From JAEUIE01 sp035430005 (GTDB lineage: Bacteria; Planctomycetota; Planctomycetia; Gemmatales; HRBIN36), in NCBI GenBank assembly GCA_035430005.1, contig DAOMFV010000005.1, forward strand, positions 1-64,000: a DNA stretch of 64,000 nucleotides, in the 5' to 3' direction. This document shows positions 18,481-25,993 of this stretch, piece by piece. Position 1 is the stretch's first letter, and each line of letters starts with the position of its first letter. Both the position numbers and the translations under genes were made by a program. Below the pieces are notes generated by a model. The model was not told the origin of the DNA, made no database searches, and saw nothing but the letters and a program-made list of their open reading frames with translations.

Positions 18481-18930
18481 TCATGATGCAAATCGCAAAT
18501 CCACAGAACAGCCTTTCTTCTTCAGTTCATCTCGCCAAGTCCAAAACTCTTTTCGTGACATCAGCATCTTCGGTGGAACGACATGGTCTTTTCCAGTAAT
18601 GAGCAACAACTGTCTAGGGCCTGCCACTAATTCTGCTGCCGAACTTCTGGTTAGCAAGACCTGGCCATCTTCTGTGTCGCCTATGAAAAACGATTCGTTC
18701 GCTTCGCTGAACAAGATGAATCTCCTTCTGTTAGTGAAGTGAGAACCATAGCCAAGTTCGTAGTTTTGTAAATGCGGGTTAGCCTTGATCGTTAGCGTAA
18801 AACGCCAGCGGCTAGGCTCTACGCCGCCATATCGCGGTCTATCAAGACGAGGGTAAGAGTTCACCGTAACGCTAAACGGGGACCGTCGATTCGAGGAGAA
18901 GTAGTGTGTATTGTCGTTTCTGAAGCACAT
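18481..18930 (-). CDS. Hypothetical protein, N-terminus doubtful
   Basis: A 149-codon frame. The C-terminal ~95 residues (from NYELGYGSHFTNRRRF) look like genuine protein: alternating strands FILFSEANESFFIGD, a VLLTRSSAAELVAGPRQLLLITG segment and a basic tail. The first ~45 codons are antisense to a HARE-HTH remnant (18799-18905), so the true 5' part of this gene was probably replaced or lost there. No family recognised. It ends 31 bp before the hydrolase start. Confidence 0.35.
   Translation of the reverse strand: MCFRNDNTHYFSSNRRSPFSVTVNSYPRLDRPRYGGVEPSRWRFTLTIKANPHLQNYELGYGSHFTNRRRFILFSEANESFFIGDTEDGQVLLTRSSAAELVAGPRQLLLITGKDHVVPPKMLMSRKEFWTWRDELKKKGCSVDLRFAS
18799..18905 (+). pseudogene. 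HARE-HTH fragment, copy 3
   Basis: The + strand reads KTPAARLYAAISRSIK from 18799, matching KTPAAKLYAALARSIK of copy 2. The downstream DNA retains weaker similarity to the basic tail, without an intact frame to a proper stop. The part coding for the WTSPGG segment is missing. It is the third degenerate copy within 1.9 kb. Confidence 0.5.
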
Positions 18931-18984
18931 CCCTTTCGCTTAAGCTAAGACTTTTCTCGTTCCATCAAGATGAACCTTAAGCTC

Positions 18985-20094
18985 TCATTTCATTTGATTT
19001 CTATTGTCCCTTTCACTGTCTGCCTTCGTATCAATAAACACATCCAACAGTTGTCCGACAAGCACCTTTTTTTCGGTCGCTGATTTACTCTTAGGATCAA
19101 GTGCATAAATGACTTGGACGACTCGTGTATCCACTCGTTCGATATTAGTGCCTGTCAACGATGTCTTAGGGACTATGCTAGGTTCGAGCCTTACAAACTT
19201 GAGCTCCAATTCTTCCTGTTGAAAACTACCTCGTATTTTGGCACGAGCAGGACCATTGAACAACAATCGCGGCAAGTCTTCTTCATCTATATTTACTCGA
19301 ACATGAAGTGGATTAAGATTTCCCATCTGGATTAATGACTGCCCCCCAATGGTTGATATGTATTCTCCCTGCCGAACGTTGATCTGAAGAATCGTCCCCG
19401 AAACCGGAGCCTGTATCTGTAAGATGCGTAACATTGTTTCAGCTTGTGCAACTTGAGCTTTTGCTTGTTCGACGGCAGCACTGGCTATCAGCTTGTCAGC
19501 TTCCCAGGCTCCGGCTTTTATTAAGGCCAAGTTTGCCTTAGCAAATTGAAGCAAGGACTTTGCATTGATATTTGCCTGTTCATGTGCAACACGGTCCTGC
19601 TCTGATAATGCCCCCGTTCCTGCCAAAGTGCGATCACGTTCCATCTGATCCTGCGTTTGGCGAACATTAGTTTCTGCGGCATCGACTTGTGCTTGACTGA
19701 CAGGAACTTCTTCTGGCCGAGGTTGAAGGTTAAGCTTACGTAACTGCGATTCTGCAGCAGTTAATGCAGTCTTGCGAACCGCTAATTCAGCATCGGCCAC
19801 ACGGCTGTCCAACTCAATAAGCAGGTCTCCTTTTTTTACTTCTTGGCCAATAGATACGTTAATCTTGGATACCACCCCCGCAATTTGCGAACCTACGTTA
19901 ATGACACCGGTGCCGCTGGCTTGGGTATTCGGTTCAACCATGCCAGCCCCAGCCACAGTATTGCCATAAGGGCTTCGTGTTGGAGCAGCAGGCGGTGGCG
20001 TATCCATTTCTGGTCTCTGAACATACAGAGAATATGCAATAGCGAAAATAAAAAGAGCAACAGCCACTATGGGAAGAAACCATTTGCGAATCAT
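18985..20094 (-). CDS. devB: DevB/HlyD-type periplasmic adaptor of an ABC exporter
   Basis: A 369-residue membrane fusion protein. It has an N-terminal uncleaved membrane segment (LPIVAVALFIFAIAYSLYV), then the lipoyl-like half motif VGSQIAGVVSKINVSIGQEV KKGDLL (residues ~65-95), a long alpha-helical hairpin (~105-205) rich in A, E and Q, and the second half ILQIQAPVSGTILQINVRQGEY. The C-terminal beta-barrel region includes VRVNIDEEDLPRLL. It is the last gene after the permease and ATPase, 12 bp downstream of the ATPase. The set matches DevBCA-type exporters, which in cyanobacteria export glycolipids through TolC. The substrate here is unknown. Confidence 0.8.
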   Translation of the reverse strand: MIRKWFLPIVAVALFIFAIAYSLYVQRPEMDTPPPAAPTRSPYGNTVAGAGMVEPNTQASGTGVINVGSQIAGVVSKINVSIGQEVKKGDLLIELDSRVADAELAVRKTALTAAESQLRKLNLQPRPEEVPVSQAQVDAAETNVRQTQDQMERDRTLAGTGALSEQDRVAHEQANINAKSLLQFAKANLALIKAGAWEADKLIASAAVEQAKAQVAQAETMLRILQIQAPVSGTILQINVRQGEYISTIGGQSLIQMGNLNPLHVRVNIDEEDLPRLLFNGPARAKIRGSFQQEELELKFVRLEPSIVPKTSLTGTNIERVDTRVVQVIYALDPKSKSATEKKVLVGQLLDVFIDTKADSERDNRNQMK

Positions 20095-20106
20095 GACAGA
20101 CCTCTC

Positions 20107-20862
20107 TCAGGCTACCTTAGTGTTTTCAGGATTCCTTACATGCTTGTCTTGTGCAACACGACCATCTTCCAAGGTGACAATACGGTCGCCAAATTCCAAT
20201 ACACGCGGATCGTGTGTCACAATTACAGCGACTCGATCTGGCCTAACTGCTATTTGTTTGATTAATTCCATTATGGTTTGACCTGTCTTTGCATCGATGC
20301 TCGAGGTAGGCTCATCACAAACAAGCAAACTGGGTTGATGTATCAATGCTCGTGCAATAGCAACTCGCTGTTGTTGGCCACCAGAAAGTTGAGCTGGGAG
20401 TGATTGCAGTTTATCTTGCAACCCAACAGCATGCATAACCTCGGCTACTTTCGCCATTGCGTTTCCTCTGGGAAAGCCATTAATGATTAGTGGGACGGCG
20501 ACATTTTCAGCTGCAGTTAACGAGGGCAAGAGGTTGAATTGCTGAAAAACAAAACCCACATGCTTTGCCCTGAAAATGGCTTTCTCATATTTAGAGAGTT
20601 CTTTCAGATCAACGCCCAACACACTGATTTCGCCACTGGTCACATCAAGTGTTCCGGCAAAAATAGAAATCAAAGTCGTCTTACCGCAACCACTTGGACC
20701 TACAAGTAGTGTTAGTTCTCCTGGCGAAATCTCCAGGTTGACTCCTCGCAAGGCTCGAACCTTTGAGTCACCAGTTCCGTAATCTTTGGTAATCTCACGA
20801 CAGATGATTCCAGCTATCGCATGTGACGGAACCAGGCTGGGATGAGAAGGAGGCGAGCTCAT
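20107..20862 (-). CDS. devA: DevA/LolD/MacB-type ABC transporter ATPase
   Basis: A 251-residue ATP-binding subunit. Walker A is GPSGCGKTT, the Q-loop is VFQQFNLLPSLTAAEN, the signature is LSGGQQQRVAIARAL, Walker B is LLVCDEPTS and the switch is VIVTHDPRVLEFGDRI. All key residues are present. It overlaps the upstream permease gene by 4 bp (ATGA type) and precedes the adaptor by 12 bp, so the three should be co-translated. This MacB/LolD-like subgroup works with FtsX-type permeases by mechanotransmission rather than classical import. Energises the exporter at the inner membrane. Confidence 0.92.
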   Translation of the reverse strand: MSSPPSHPSLVPSHAIAGIICREITKDYGTGDSKVRALRGVNLEISPGELTLLVGPSGCGKTTLISIFAGTLDVTSGEISVLGVDLKELSKYEKAIFRAKHVGFVFQQFNLLPSLTAAENVAVPLIINGFPRGNAMAKVAEVMHAVGLQDKLQSLPAQLSGGQQQRVAIARALIHQPSLLVCDEPTSSIDAKTGQTIMELIKQIAVRPDRVAVIVTHDPRVLEFGDRIVTLEDGRVAQDKHVRNPENTKVA

Positions 20863-22004
20863 GCTCCCCCCTGAAATACTGTAGCTGGCTCTAAGACTAA
20901 GACTCGCTTAATACTGAGCAAGCTGCTTATGAGCGAAATGAACAGGACGCAAATACCACTGATGAGTACAACTTGCCAAGGTAGATAAAAGGCTAGAAGC
21001 TCCATCCGTGCCTGTGCTACGATGCCAAATATGGAGGCTGTTCCAACCCCCAGGCCATATCCAATGCCTCCAACTACCAAAGCTTGAATGAGTATCATCG
21101 CCACGATACGGCGATCGGTCACCCCCATAGCCTTTAGCGTGCCGAACTGCTTCAGGTTCTCCACGGTGAATAAATAGAAGGTTTGTCCTGCAATTGCACA
21201 TCCAACTAGAAACGCCAGAATCACTGTGGTTCCGAAATTAATCGGAATACCAGTATGTTGCAGGTAGTACATCATTGTCATCGTAATGAAACCATCCTTG
21301 GTTAACGCTTTCAGTTCTGTTTGAGACTCGATTCGTCGCGCAACTTCTTCGGCTGAAACATTAGATCGACACTTCGCAAGGACAAATGACATCATTCTTC
21401 TGTACTGTGGGACAAAAAGTGTGGCCTGGCTGAAGCGTGTATAGACCATGGGCATAGTCATGAATGTTTGTGCCGAACGGAAGATTCCGACAATCACGGC
21501 ACGGCGATCGTTCATTTCAATTACTTTACCAACTCGAAGCGGTTCTCTTGGCCACATCTGATGGAACCCTGCTTCGTCAACGATAATGGCATCAGGCATT
21601 TGAAGATCGCCAAGTTTGCCAAGAATCATCTGTGTTGGACATCCAGCGAGAGTCGAATCATCCACACCCATAAGAATCACGCCTTGATATTTGCCATTCC
21701 CTAGTTGAGCTTGCCCTTGGCCTCGATACAAATTCACTGCCCATGCCACTCCAGGAACGCTACGAACACGAAAGACATCGTTATCCGAAATGGCTTTGAG
21801 ATCGTCAGCATAACGTACGCCTGAATTCATAGCCCATATATCAACGCCATGGGTATCTCTAATGACACTAGTAGTCCGCAGCATGATACCGCAAAAGATT
21901 GCGCTTTGTTCAGTAATTAAAAAACAGGCAAATGTGACGCCAAAAATGATCGCAAAGTACTTGCTGCGATCTCCAATCAACATTTTGATTGCGATCCAAG
22001 TCAT
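20859..22004 (-). CDS. devC: DevC/FtsX-MacB-type ABC permease
   Basis: A 381-residue permease. One membrane segment is near the N-terminus (YFAIIFGVTFACFLITEQSAIFCG); a large periplasmic domain (~50-260) follows; three C-terminal segments are seen: ILAFLVGCAIAGQTFYLFTV, ALVVGGIGYGLGVGTASIFGIVA and WQVVLISGICVLFISLISSLL. The motif FGTLKAMGVTDRRI is typical of FtsX/DevC permeases. It is the first gene of the three-gene exporter operon. The upstream region (22005-22295) is AT-rich with a long T run near 22090, but no clear promoter was identified. Confidence 0.88.
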   Translation of the reverse strand: MTWIAIKMLIGDRSKYFAIIFGVTFACFLITEQSAIFCGIMLRTTSVIRDTHGVDIWAMNSGVRYADDLKAISDNDVFRVRSVPGVAWAVNLYRGQGQAQLGNGKYQGVILMGVDDSTLAGCPTQMILGKLGDLQMPDAIIVDEAGFHQMWPREPLRVGKVIEMNDRRAVIVGIFRSAQTFMTMPMVYTRFSQATLFVPQYRRMMSFVLAKCRSNVSAEEVARRIESQTELKALTKDGFITMTMMYYLQHTGIPINFGTTVILAFLVGCAIAGQTFYLFTVENLKQFGTLKAMGVTDRRIVAMILIQALVVGGIGYGLGVGTASIFGIVAQARMELLAFYLPWQVVLISGICVLFISLISSLLSIKRVLVLEPATVFQGGA

Positions 22005-22295
22005 GGCGTTATGTTCATGATTCTGCCCCTTTAAGCACTAGAGACGCGACTTAGATGGAGCTCAATAGATAGGCTCATTTGCTTATTCTATTTTTTTTTT
22101 ATTCACTGGCTGTGCCGCATATCCCTTCGATTGGCCTAGGCCGTATTGACTGAAGTTGGGCAAGTAGCGATACCACAAGCGAGACTGAAAAGCTAATTGG
22201 GGTTGATTCCTGAAAGAAACTCATAGCTTGACGACATGGCAACCAGAATCAACCGGCCGGGTCAGGTGCAACGGTTGGTTCGGCGAGGTCTCCTC

Positions 22296-22634
22296 TTACC
22301 CGAACAGGCGACGCCACCAACTTACTCGAGCATTATCCAGCACCTCGCGGCAGTCGATCACCTCCGAGATAATCAACTCTCGCTCGAAGCGGCCATTCGG
22401 TCCATAAAGTCCAGGAGGTCCCAGACGGCCCACGACTCGCATCTTAAAGGCACGTCGAACGGTCATCGTATCATAGGGATGGTTCGTTCCTTCGGAAGGG
22501 AACTGAAAGTCATGTGGGAAACGCGGTACGACGAACCTGCAATTCTGTGGCTTCAGCCACGGAACTTCGATTGAGAAGTGGGTCCCGACCCATCCGTCCG
22601 CGTATTCCCCAACGAACTCCTGTTCCGGTTGCAT
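22296..22634 (-). CDS. Small hypothetical protein with strong RBS
   Basis: A 112-residue protein, no family recognised. Support comes from a near-perfect ribosome site, GGCGGAGGAGAC immediately before the ATG at 22634. The composition is that of a small beta-rich soluble protein (FSIEVPWLKPQNCRFVVPRFP, VRRAFKMRVVGRLGPPGLYG, FERELIISEVIDCREV). There is no signal peptide or membrane segment. It stands alone between the exporter operon and the cytochrome gene. Confidence 0.55.
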   Translation of the reverse strand: MQPEQEFVGEYADGWVGTHFSIEVPWLKPQNCRFVVPRFPHDFQFPSEGTNHPYDTMTVRRAFKMRVVGRLGPPGLYGPNGRFERELIISEVIDCREVLDNARVSWWRRLFG

Positions 22635-22772
22635 GTCTCCTCCGCCAAACTAGCATTAGACAAAATCGTTTCTGCATAATAATGATACTCAACGACTAGT
22701 TAGCGGCGTGATATAGTCGCTAGGCTAAACTTTCAAAATCCTACAAGCAACACAGAAACGATCAGAATCCGC

Positions 22773-22951
22773 CGTTAACTCCTCTGGAACCTCTCTCCCC
22801 CACCCCAGAGAGTATTTCGATCAGCTAGCGACTGTCACGCCCGAATCCATGACGATTCCCCAGCTGTCTCCAATGGCGACAGCCCCCTGTCACAACCCTA
22901 ACAATACTCAAAAACCCGACGACAAAACGCCAGACTCTCTGCCTGGCGTTT
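22773..22951 (+). repeat. Intergenic ~175 bp repeat, copy 1
   Basis: Starts around CGTTAAC, then CTCTCTCCCCCACCCCAGAG, TTTCGATCAGCT, CCATGACGATTCC, CGACAGCCCCCTG, CACAACCCTAACAATACTC, and ends with a hairpin. The same blocks occur in the same order at 24746-24924. No reading frame is conserved between copies. Confidence 0.75.
22926..22950. terminator. Hairpin at the end of repeat copy 1
   Basis: AACGCCAG (22926-22933), 9-nt loop, CTGGCGTT (22943-22950). It lies 38 bp past the stop of the leftward cytochrome gene, where it could end transcription, and is flanked by AAA on the left (T run on the minus strand is short). The same hairpin is in the second repeat copy at 24899-24923. Confidence 0.5.
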
Positions 22952-22988
22952 GCGCGTTGCGAATCATCATTTCAATGCGGTTCAAGCA

Positions 22989-23468
22989 TTACGGTTCAAG
23001 TTGATTCTTCCCGTTATCAAACTGCTTGTGGCAAGCATTGCAGTGATTGAGCATAGATCGATAAGCCTTCATGGCTCTGTCCGCGTCTTTCTTTTTCGCT
23101 GCCTTAAATAGTTCTGCGCCTGCATCTCTTGAAGCTACGCTATACTTCAACCAATCTTCGACATCCTTCTTCGGCTTTCGCAAGAGTAAGAGATTTCCAC
23201 CTTCTGCCAGGATCAAAGTTTCGCCACGAATCGCCTTCCAAGTTGCATTAGTCTTATTTTCTGTAGACATCGATTGTTTAAGACGACGATATGGCCCTTG
23301 AAAAACTCCTTCCATGAAGTCATGCATACTTGTGTCAAGAGCCTTCCCTTGTTCAGATGGTTTAGCATCGTCCAAGAGTACTGGTTGACTCAGTGACGCA
23401 TTGCCTGAGGAACTGCATAAACAGCACAGCAAAAAAAGTGCAGCTAGAGATGAGCAGTTACAAAGCAT
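22989..23468 (-). CDS. Secreted cytochrome c'/c556-like protein
   Basis: From ATG 23468 the protein is about 159 residues, with a signal peptide (MLCNCSSLAALFLLCCLCSSS); the frame extends 13 codons upstream. A helical domain follows, and a single heme motif CNACH sits near the C-terminus (SMLNHCNACHKQFDNG). A C-terminal CxxCHxxF after a four-helix-like body is the layout of class II cytochromes c (c'/c556), with His as proximal ligand. Residues EGVFQGPYRRLKQSM fit the first helix. It probably works as a periplasmic electron carrier or gas-binding cytochrome. Confidence 0.7.
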   Translation of the reverse strand: MLCNCSSLAALFLLCCLCSSSGNASLSQPVLLDDAKPSEQGKALDTSMHDFMEGVFQGPYRRLKQSMSTENKTNATWKAIRGETLILAEGGNLLLLRKPKKDVEDWLKYSVASRDAGAELFKAAKKKDADRAMKAYRSMLNHCNACHKQFDNGKNQLEP

Positions 23469-23673
23469 GGCAGATTCCCATAGGTCGATTGATGTGTCCG
23501 TCAGCATGCTTGTAACACACTATGATCTGCCCTGATAGTGAAATCCAGGCACTGCTCAGCTTTATTAGTCGGTGTGGAGACAGTAGTTGTGCAGACCAAG
23601 CGGATCAAATGGAGGCGATTAAGATTAACTCTCATTCTTGGTCTGAGAACCAAGGTCTATCTATTGTTCTGCT

Positions 23674-24528
23674 TTAGCCTTTAATCCCTGCCCCTGTCAA
23701 TATGCGTACCTGAACTGCTATGCCACACCGCAGTTTCTCTTGTGGATTTGTAAATCGAATCAGGACTGGTATTGGGCCTCCCTCCTTTTCAGCAGCAAAA
23801 GCGATGAACGTGACTTTTCCCAGGATAACTTCACCGGGAGTGAGAAGCGTTCCCTGACGTCGAATCTCCACTTTCTGGCCAACTTCAATTTGGTCTGCTT
23901 GCTCTGACGAAACAAGGCAGCGAACATCCAGTTCTTTCAGATTAAGAATCTCGCCCCAAATGGTTGTTCCTGGCCGAGAGACCATTCCCAAATGGACATC
24001 AAGCTTGTTAATAACTCCATCGATAGGAGCTGTAACTACATAATGTTCTAACTCGGCCTTGGCTCCATCCAGTGCTGCAACTGCTGCGCGTTCATCCATT
24101 TCATTCTTGAGCGTTTGTGCGCGTAGGTCATGAAGCTTTTGCTCCGAGACAACACCCATATGGAGAGGCAATTCAATCTTAGCAAGATAGCGTCGATTTT
24201 CTTTTAAGCTCACTCGAGCATTTTCCAGTATTGCTTGTTTATTTCGTACATCAGCTTGAGGTTCGTCATCATCAAGTTTGACCAAAGGTTGATCTTTTTT
24301 GACACGATCACCTGGTTTTACGAGCACTTCCACAACTGGATGCAGCACAGCCGGAGCAATGATTGCTTTGTTGGAGGGAATACATTGGGTGAATCCGGTA
24401 ACCTCAATCACATTACTTCGACGTACAGTCTGAGTTACTGGTTTGATGTCTTCAGCAGACAGATAGGCAGCAGTGCCAGCTGTGATAAGGAAGAATGAGA
24501 GATAAAAGGGCTGGGTTAGTCTGCTCAT
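23674..24528 (-). CDS. HlyD-like periplasmic adaptor, orphan
   Basis: A 284-residue membrane fusion protein with an N-terminal signal (YLSFFLITAGTAAYLSAED). The lipoyl halves are HPVVEVLVKPGDRVKKDQPL (~65-85) and VTAPIDGVINKLDVHLGMVS (~165-185), separated by a helical hairpin; beta-barrel strands follow (LDVRCLVSSEQADQIEVGQK). No transporter gene is adjacent: neighbours are a cytochrome on the same strand and an ECF sigma gene on the other. It could serve a distant exporter or the DevCA system 3 kb away. Confidence 0.75.
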   Translation of the reverse strand: MSRLTQPFYLSFFLITAGTAAYLSAEDIKPVTQTVRRSNVIEVTGFTQCIPSNKAIIAPAVLHPVVEVLVKPGDRVKKDQPLVKLDDDEPQADVRNKQAILENARVSLKENRRYLAKIELPLHMGVVSEQKLHDLRAQTLKNEMDERAAVAALDGAKAELEHYVVTAPIDGVINKLDVHLGMVSRPGTTIWGEILNLKELDVRCLVSSEQADQIEVGQKVEIRRQGTLLTPGEVILGKVTFIAFAAEKEGGPIPVLIRFTNPQEKLRCGIAVQVRILTGAGIKG

Positions 24529-25377
24529 GATACAGTCATAACCTGGTGTAAGAAGAGAATGACATACGCCAAAACAGCTTACACCAAAGAATGAATAGCC
24601 AAAAGCAAAAATCTAGGAGAACATGTGTTGAGTTGCATCAGTTCATGAAGTGGACCCAATCGGCCGCCAACTTAGAATTGCTGCCCAACTTCGGAGCCCC
24701 AGGAGAGAACCTGAGGCTTTGTGTCCACTCAGCGAAGTGCTCGGAGCGTTAACCCCCTTGTCCCCTCTCTCCCCCACCCCAGAGAGTTTTTCGATCAGCT
24801 TTGGCCAATCACGCTTGACTCCATGACGATTCCCGTGCTCTCTCCCTCAACGACAGCCCCCTGACACAACCCTAACAATACTCAAAACCCAACGAAGAAA
24901 CGCCAGACTCTCTGCCTGGCGTTCGCTGTAAACCACTCTGTAAAATCGGCCTCGATACTGGGAGGCAAGCTCCCCTTGTACAGCGCGTTTGCGAACTGTC
25001 TCTGACTCAAGGAGATAGGTTTTCTCATCAGTGGAACATGATGGTGGATAATGGGTTACAGCAAGTGGTTCTGAAAGAGCTGTTAACCGCCACACCTATC
25101 TCTTTCGGTGAGGGAGAGATGTTTTGCCTCGAAACCTCTTTTGGAAGGGCATCGCTGTTAAGCAGGCTGTATGCGCGATGTTCATTGATACACCCCGCCT
25201 GGGTGGGCTGCTCTAGAGTTACCACCGCCGAGCAGCGTGATCTGGTGCCCGCCCGATCCTCGTAGCCATGTGTAATGTCCTGATTCGCCATCATGGTAGC
25301 CGTCCGGTAACGCTGCTGATGTCCCCAACGACCGCTTTCTCGTTGCCCGTCTTCAGCCCCGTGGTTACACTCAGCCC
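24529..25377. other. Gene-free region before the ECF sigma gene
   Basis: About 850 bp with no gene I can support; frames on both strands lack coding character. It holds the second copy of the ~175 bp repeat (24746-24924) and presumably the promoter of the sigma factor gene at 25378. No strong -35/-10 pair is evident. Confidence 0.5.
24746..24924 (+). repeat. Intergenic ~175 bp repeat, copy 2
   Basis: Same ordered blocks as copy 1 at 22773-22951, in the same orientation, ending with AACGCCAG (24899-24906) and CTGGCGTT (24916-24923). Here it is not placed directly after any gene I can identify, which argues that it is a repeat in its own right and not just a gene's terminator. Confidence 0.75.
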
Positions 25378-25917
25378 ATGTCCGAAGTGACCCGTATTCT
25401 CGTAGCTGCCCAGCAGGGAGACCGCCAAGCTGCCGCCAACCTGCTCCCGCTCGTTTACGACGAGTTGCGGAAGCTGGCTGCTGTACGCCTAGCCGCGGAA
25501 GCCCCGGGCCACACCCTAGACGCAACCGCTCTCGTCCATGAGGCGTACGTCAGGCTCGTCGGGGACCAGCAATTCGACGGCCGGGGCCACTTCTTTGCAG
25601 CAGCTGCCGAAGCCATGCGCCGCATTCTGGTCGATCATGCACGACATAAAACCAGACTAAAGCATGGAGGCGGACAGCACCGTGTCGAGATGGGTGATGT
25701 TGCCGCGACAACTGCCGATGATCGGCTTCTGGCACTCGACGAGGCATTAACTTTACTAGCGTCCGAAGATGCCACGATTGCCCGGGTCGTGGAATTGCGG
25801 CATTTTGGCGGGTTACATCACGAACAGATCGCTGTAGCCATGGGCATTACCGTCTACGAAGCTCGGCAAAAATGGACTTACGCCCGTGCCTGGCTGCAGG
25901 ACAAACTCCACGAGTAA
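25378..25917 (+). CDS. ECF sigma factor, TIGR02999-like
   Basis: A 179-residue ECF-type sigma factor. Region 2 reads LPLVYDELRKLAAVRLAAEA, then TLDATALVHEAYVRLV and GRGHFFAAAAEAMRRILVDHARHK, characteristic of the TIGR02999 family that is abundant in planctomycetes and acidobacteria. Region 4 is present (VVELRHFGGLHHEQIAVAMG) with a recognition helix ending in a KWTYARAWLQ segment. Start ATG 25378 has no obvious RBS. The Ser/Thr kinase gene begins 76 bp downstream on the same strand; such pairing suggests kinase-controlled sigma activity. No anti-sigma gene is seen. Confidence 0.88.
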   Translation: MSEVTRILVAAQQGDRQAAANLLPLVYDELRKLAAVRLAAEAPGHTLDATALVHEAYVRLVGDQQFDGRGHFFAAAAEAMRRILVDHARHKTRLKHGGGQHRVEMGDVAATTADDRLLALDEALTLLASEDATIARVVELRHFGGLHHEQIAVAMGITVYEARQKWTYARAWLQDKLHE

Positions 25918-25993
25918 CTTATTTTTGTTATTTTTCGACAGCTGGCCCCGATTTCGACGCATTGCTAGATAGAAGCCCCTTGGGAGCCGTCTG

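Noticed and set aside
25028..25525. A 165-codon minus-strand frame
   Set aside because: It overlaps the first third of the ECF sigma gene and has low-complexity composition.
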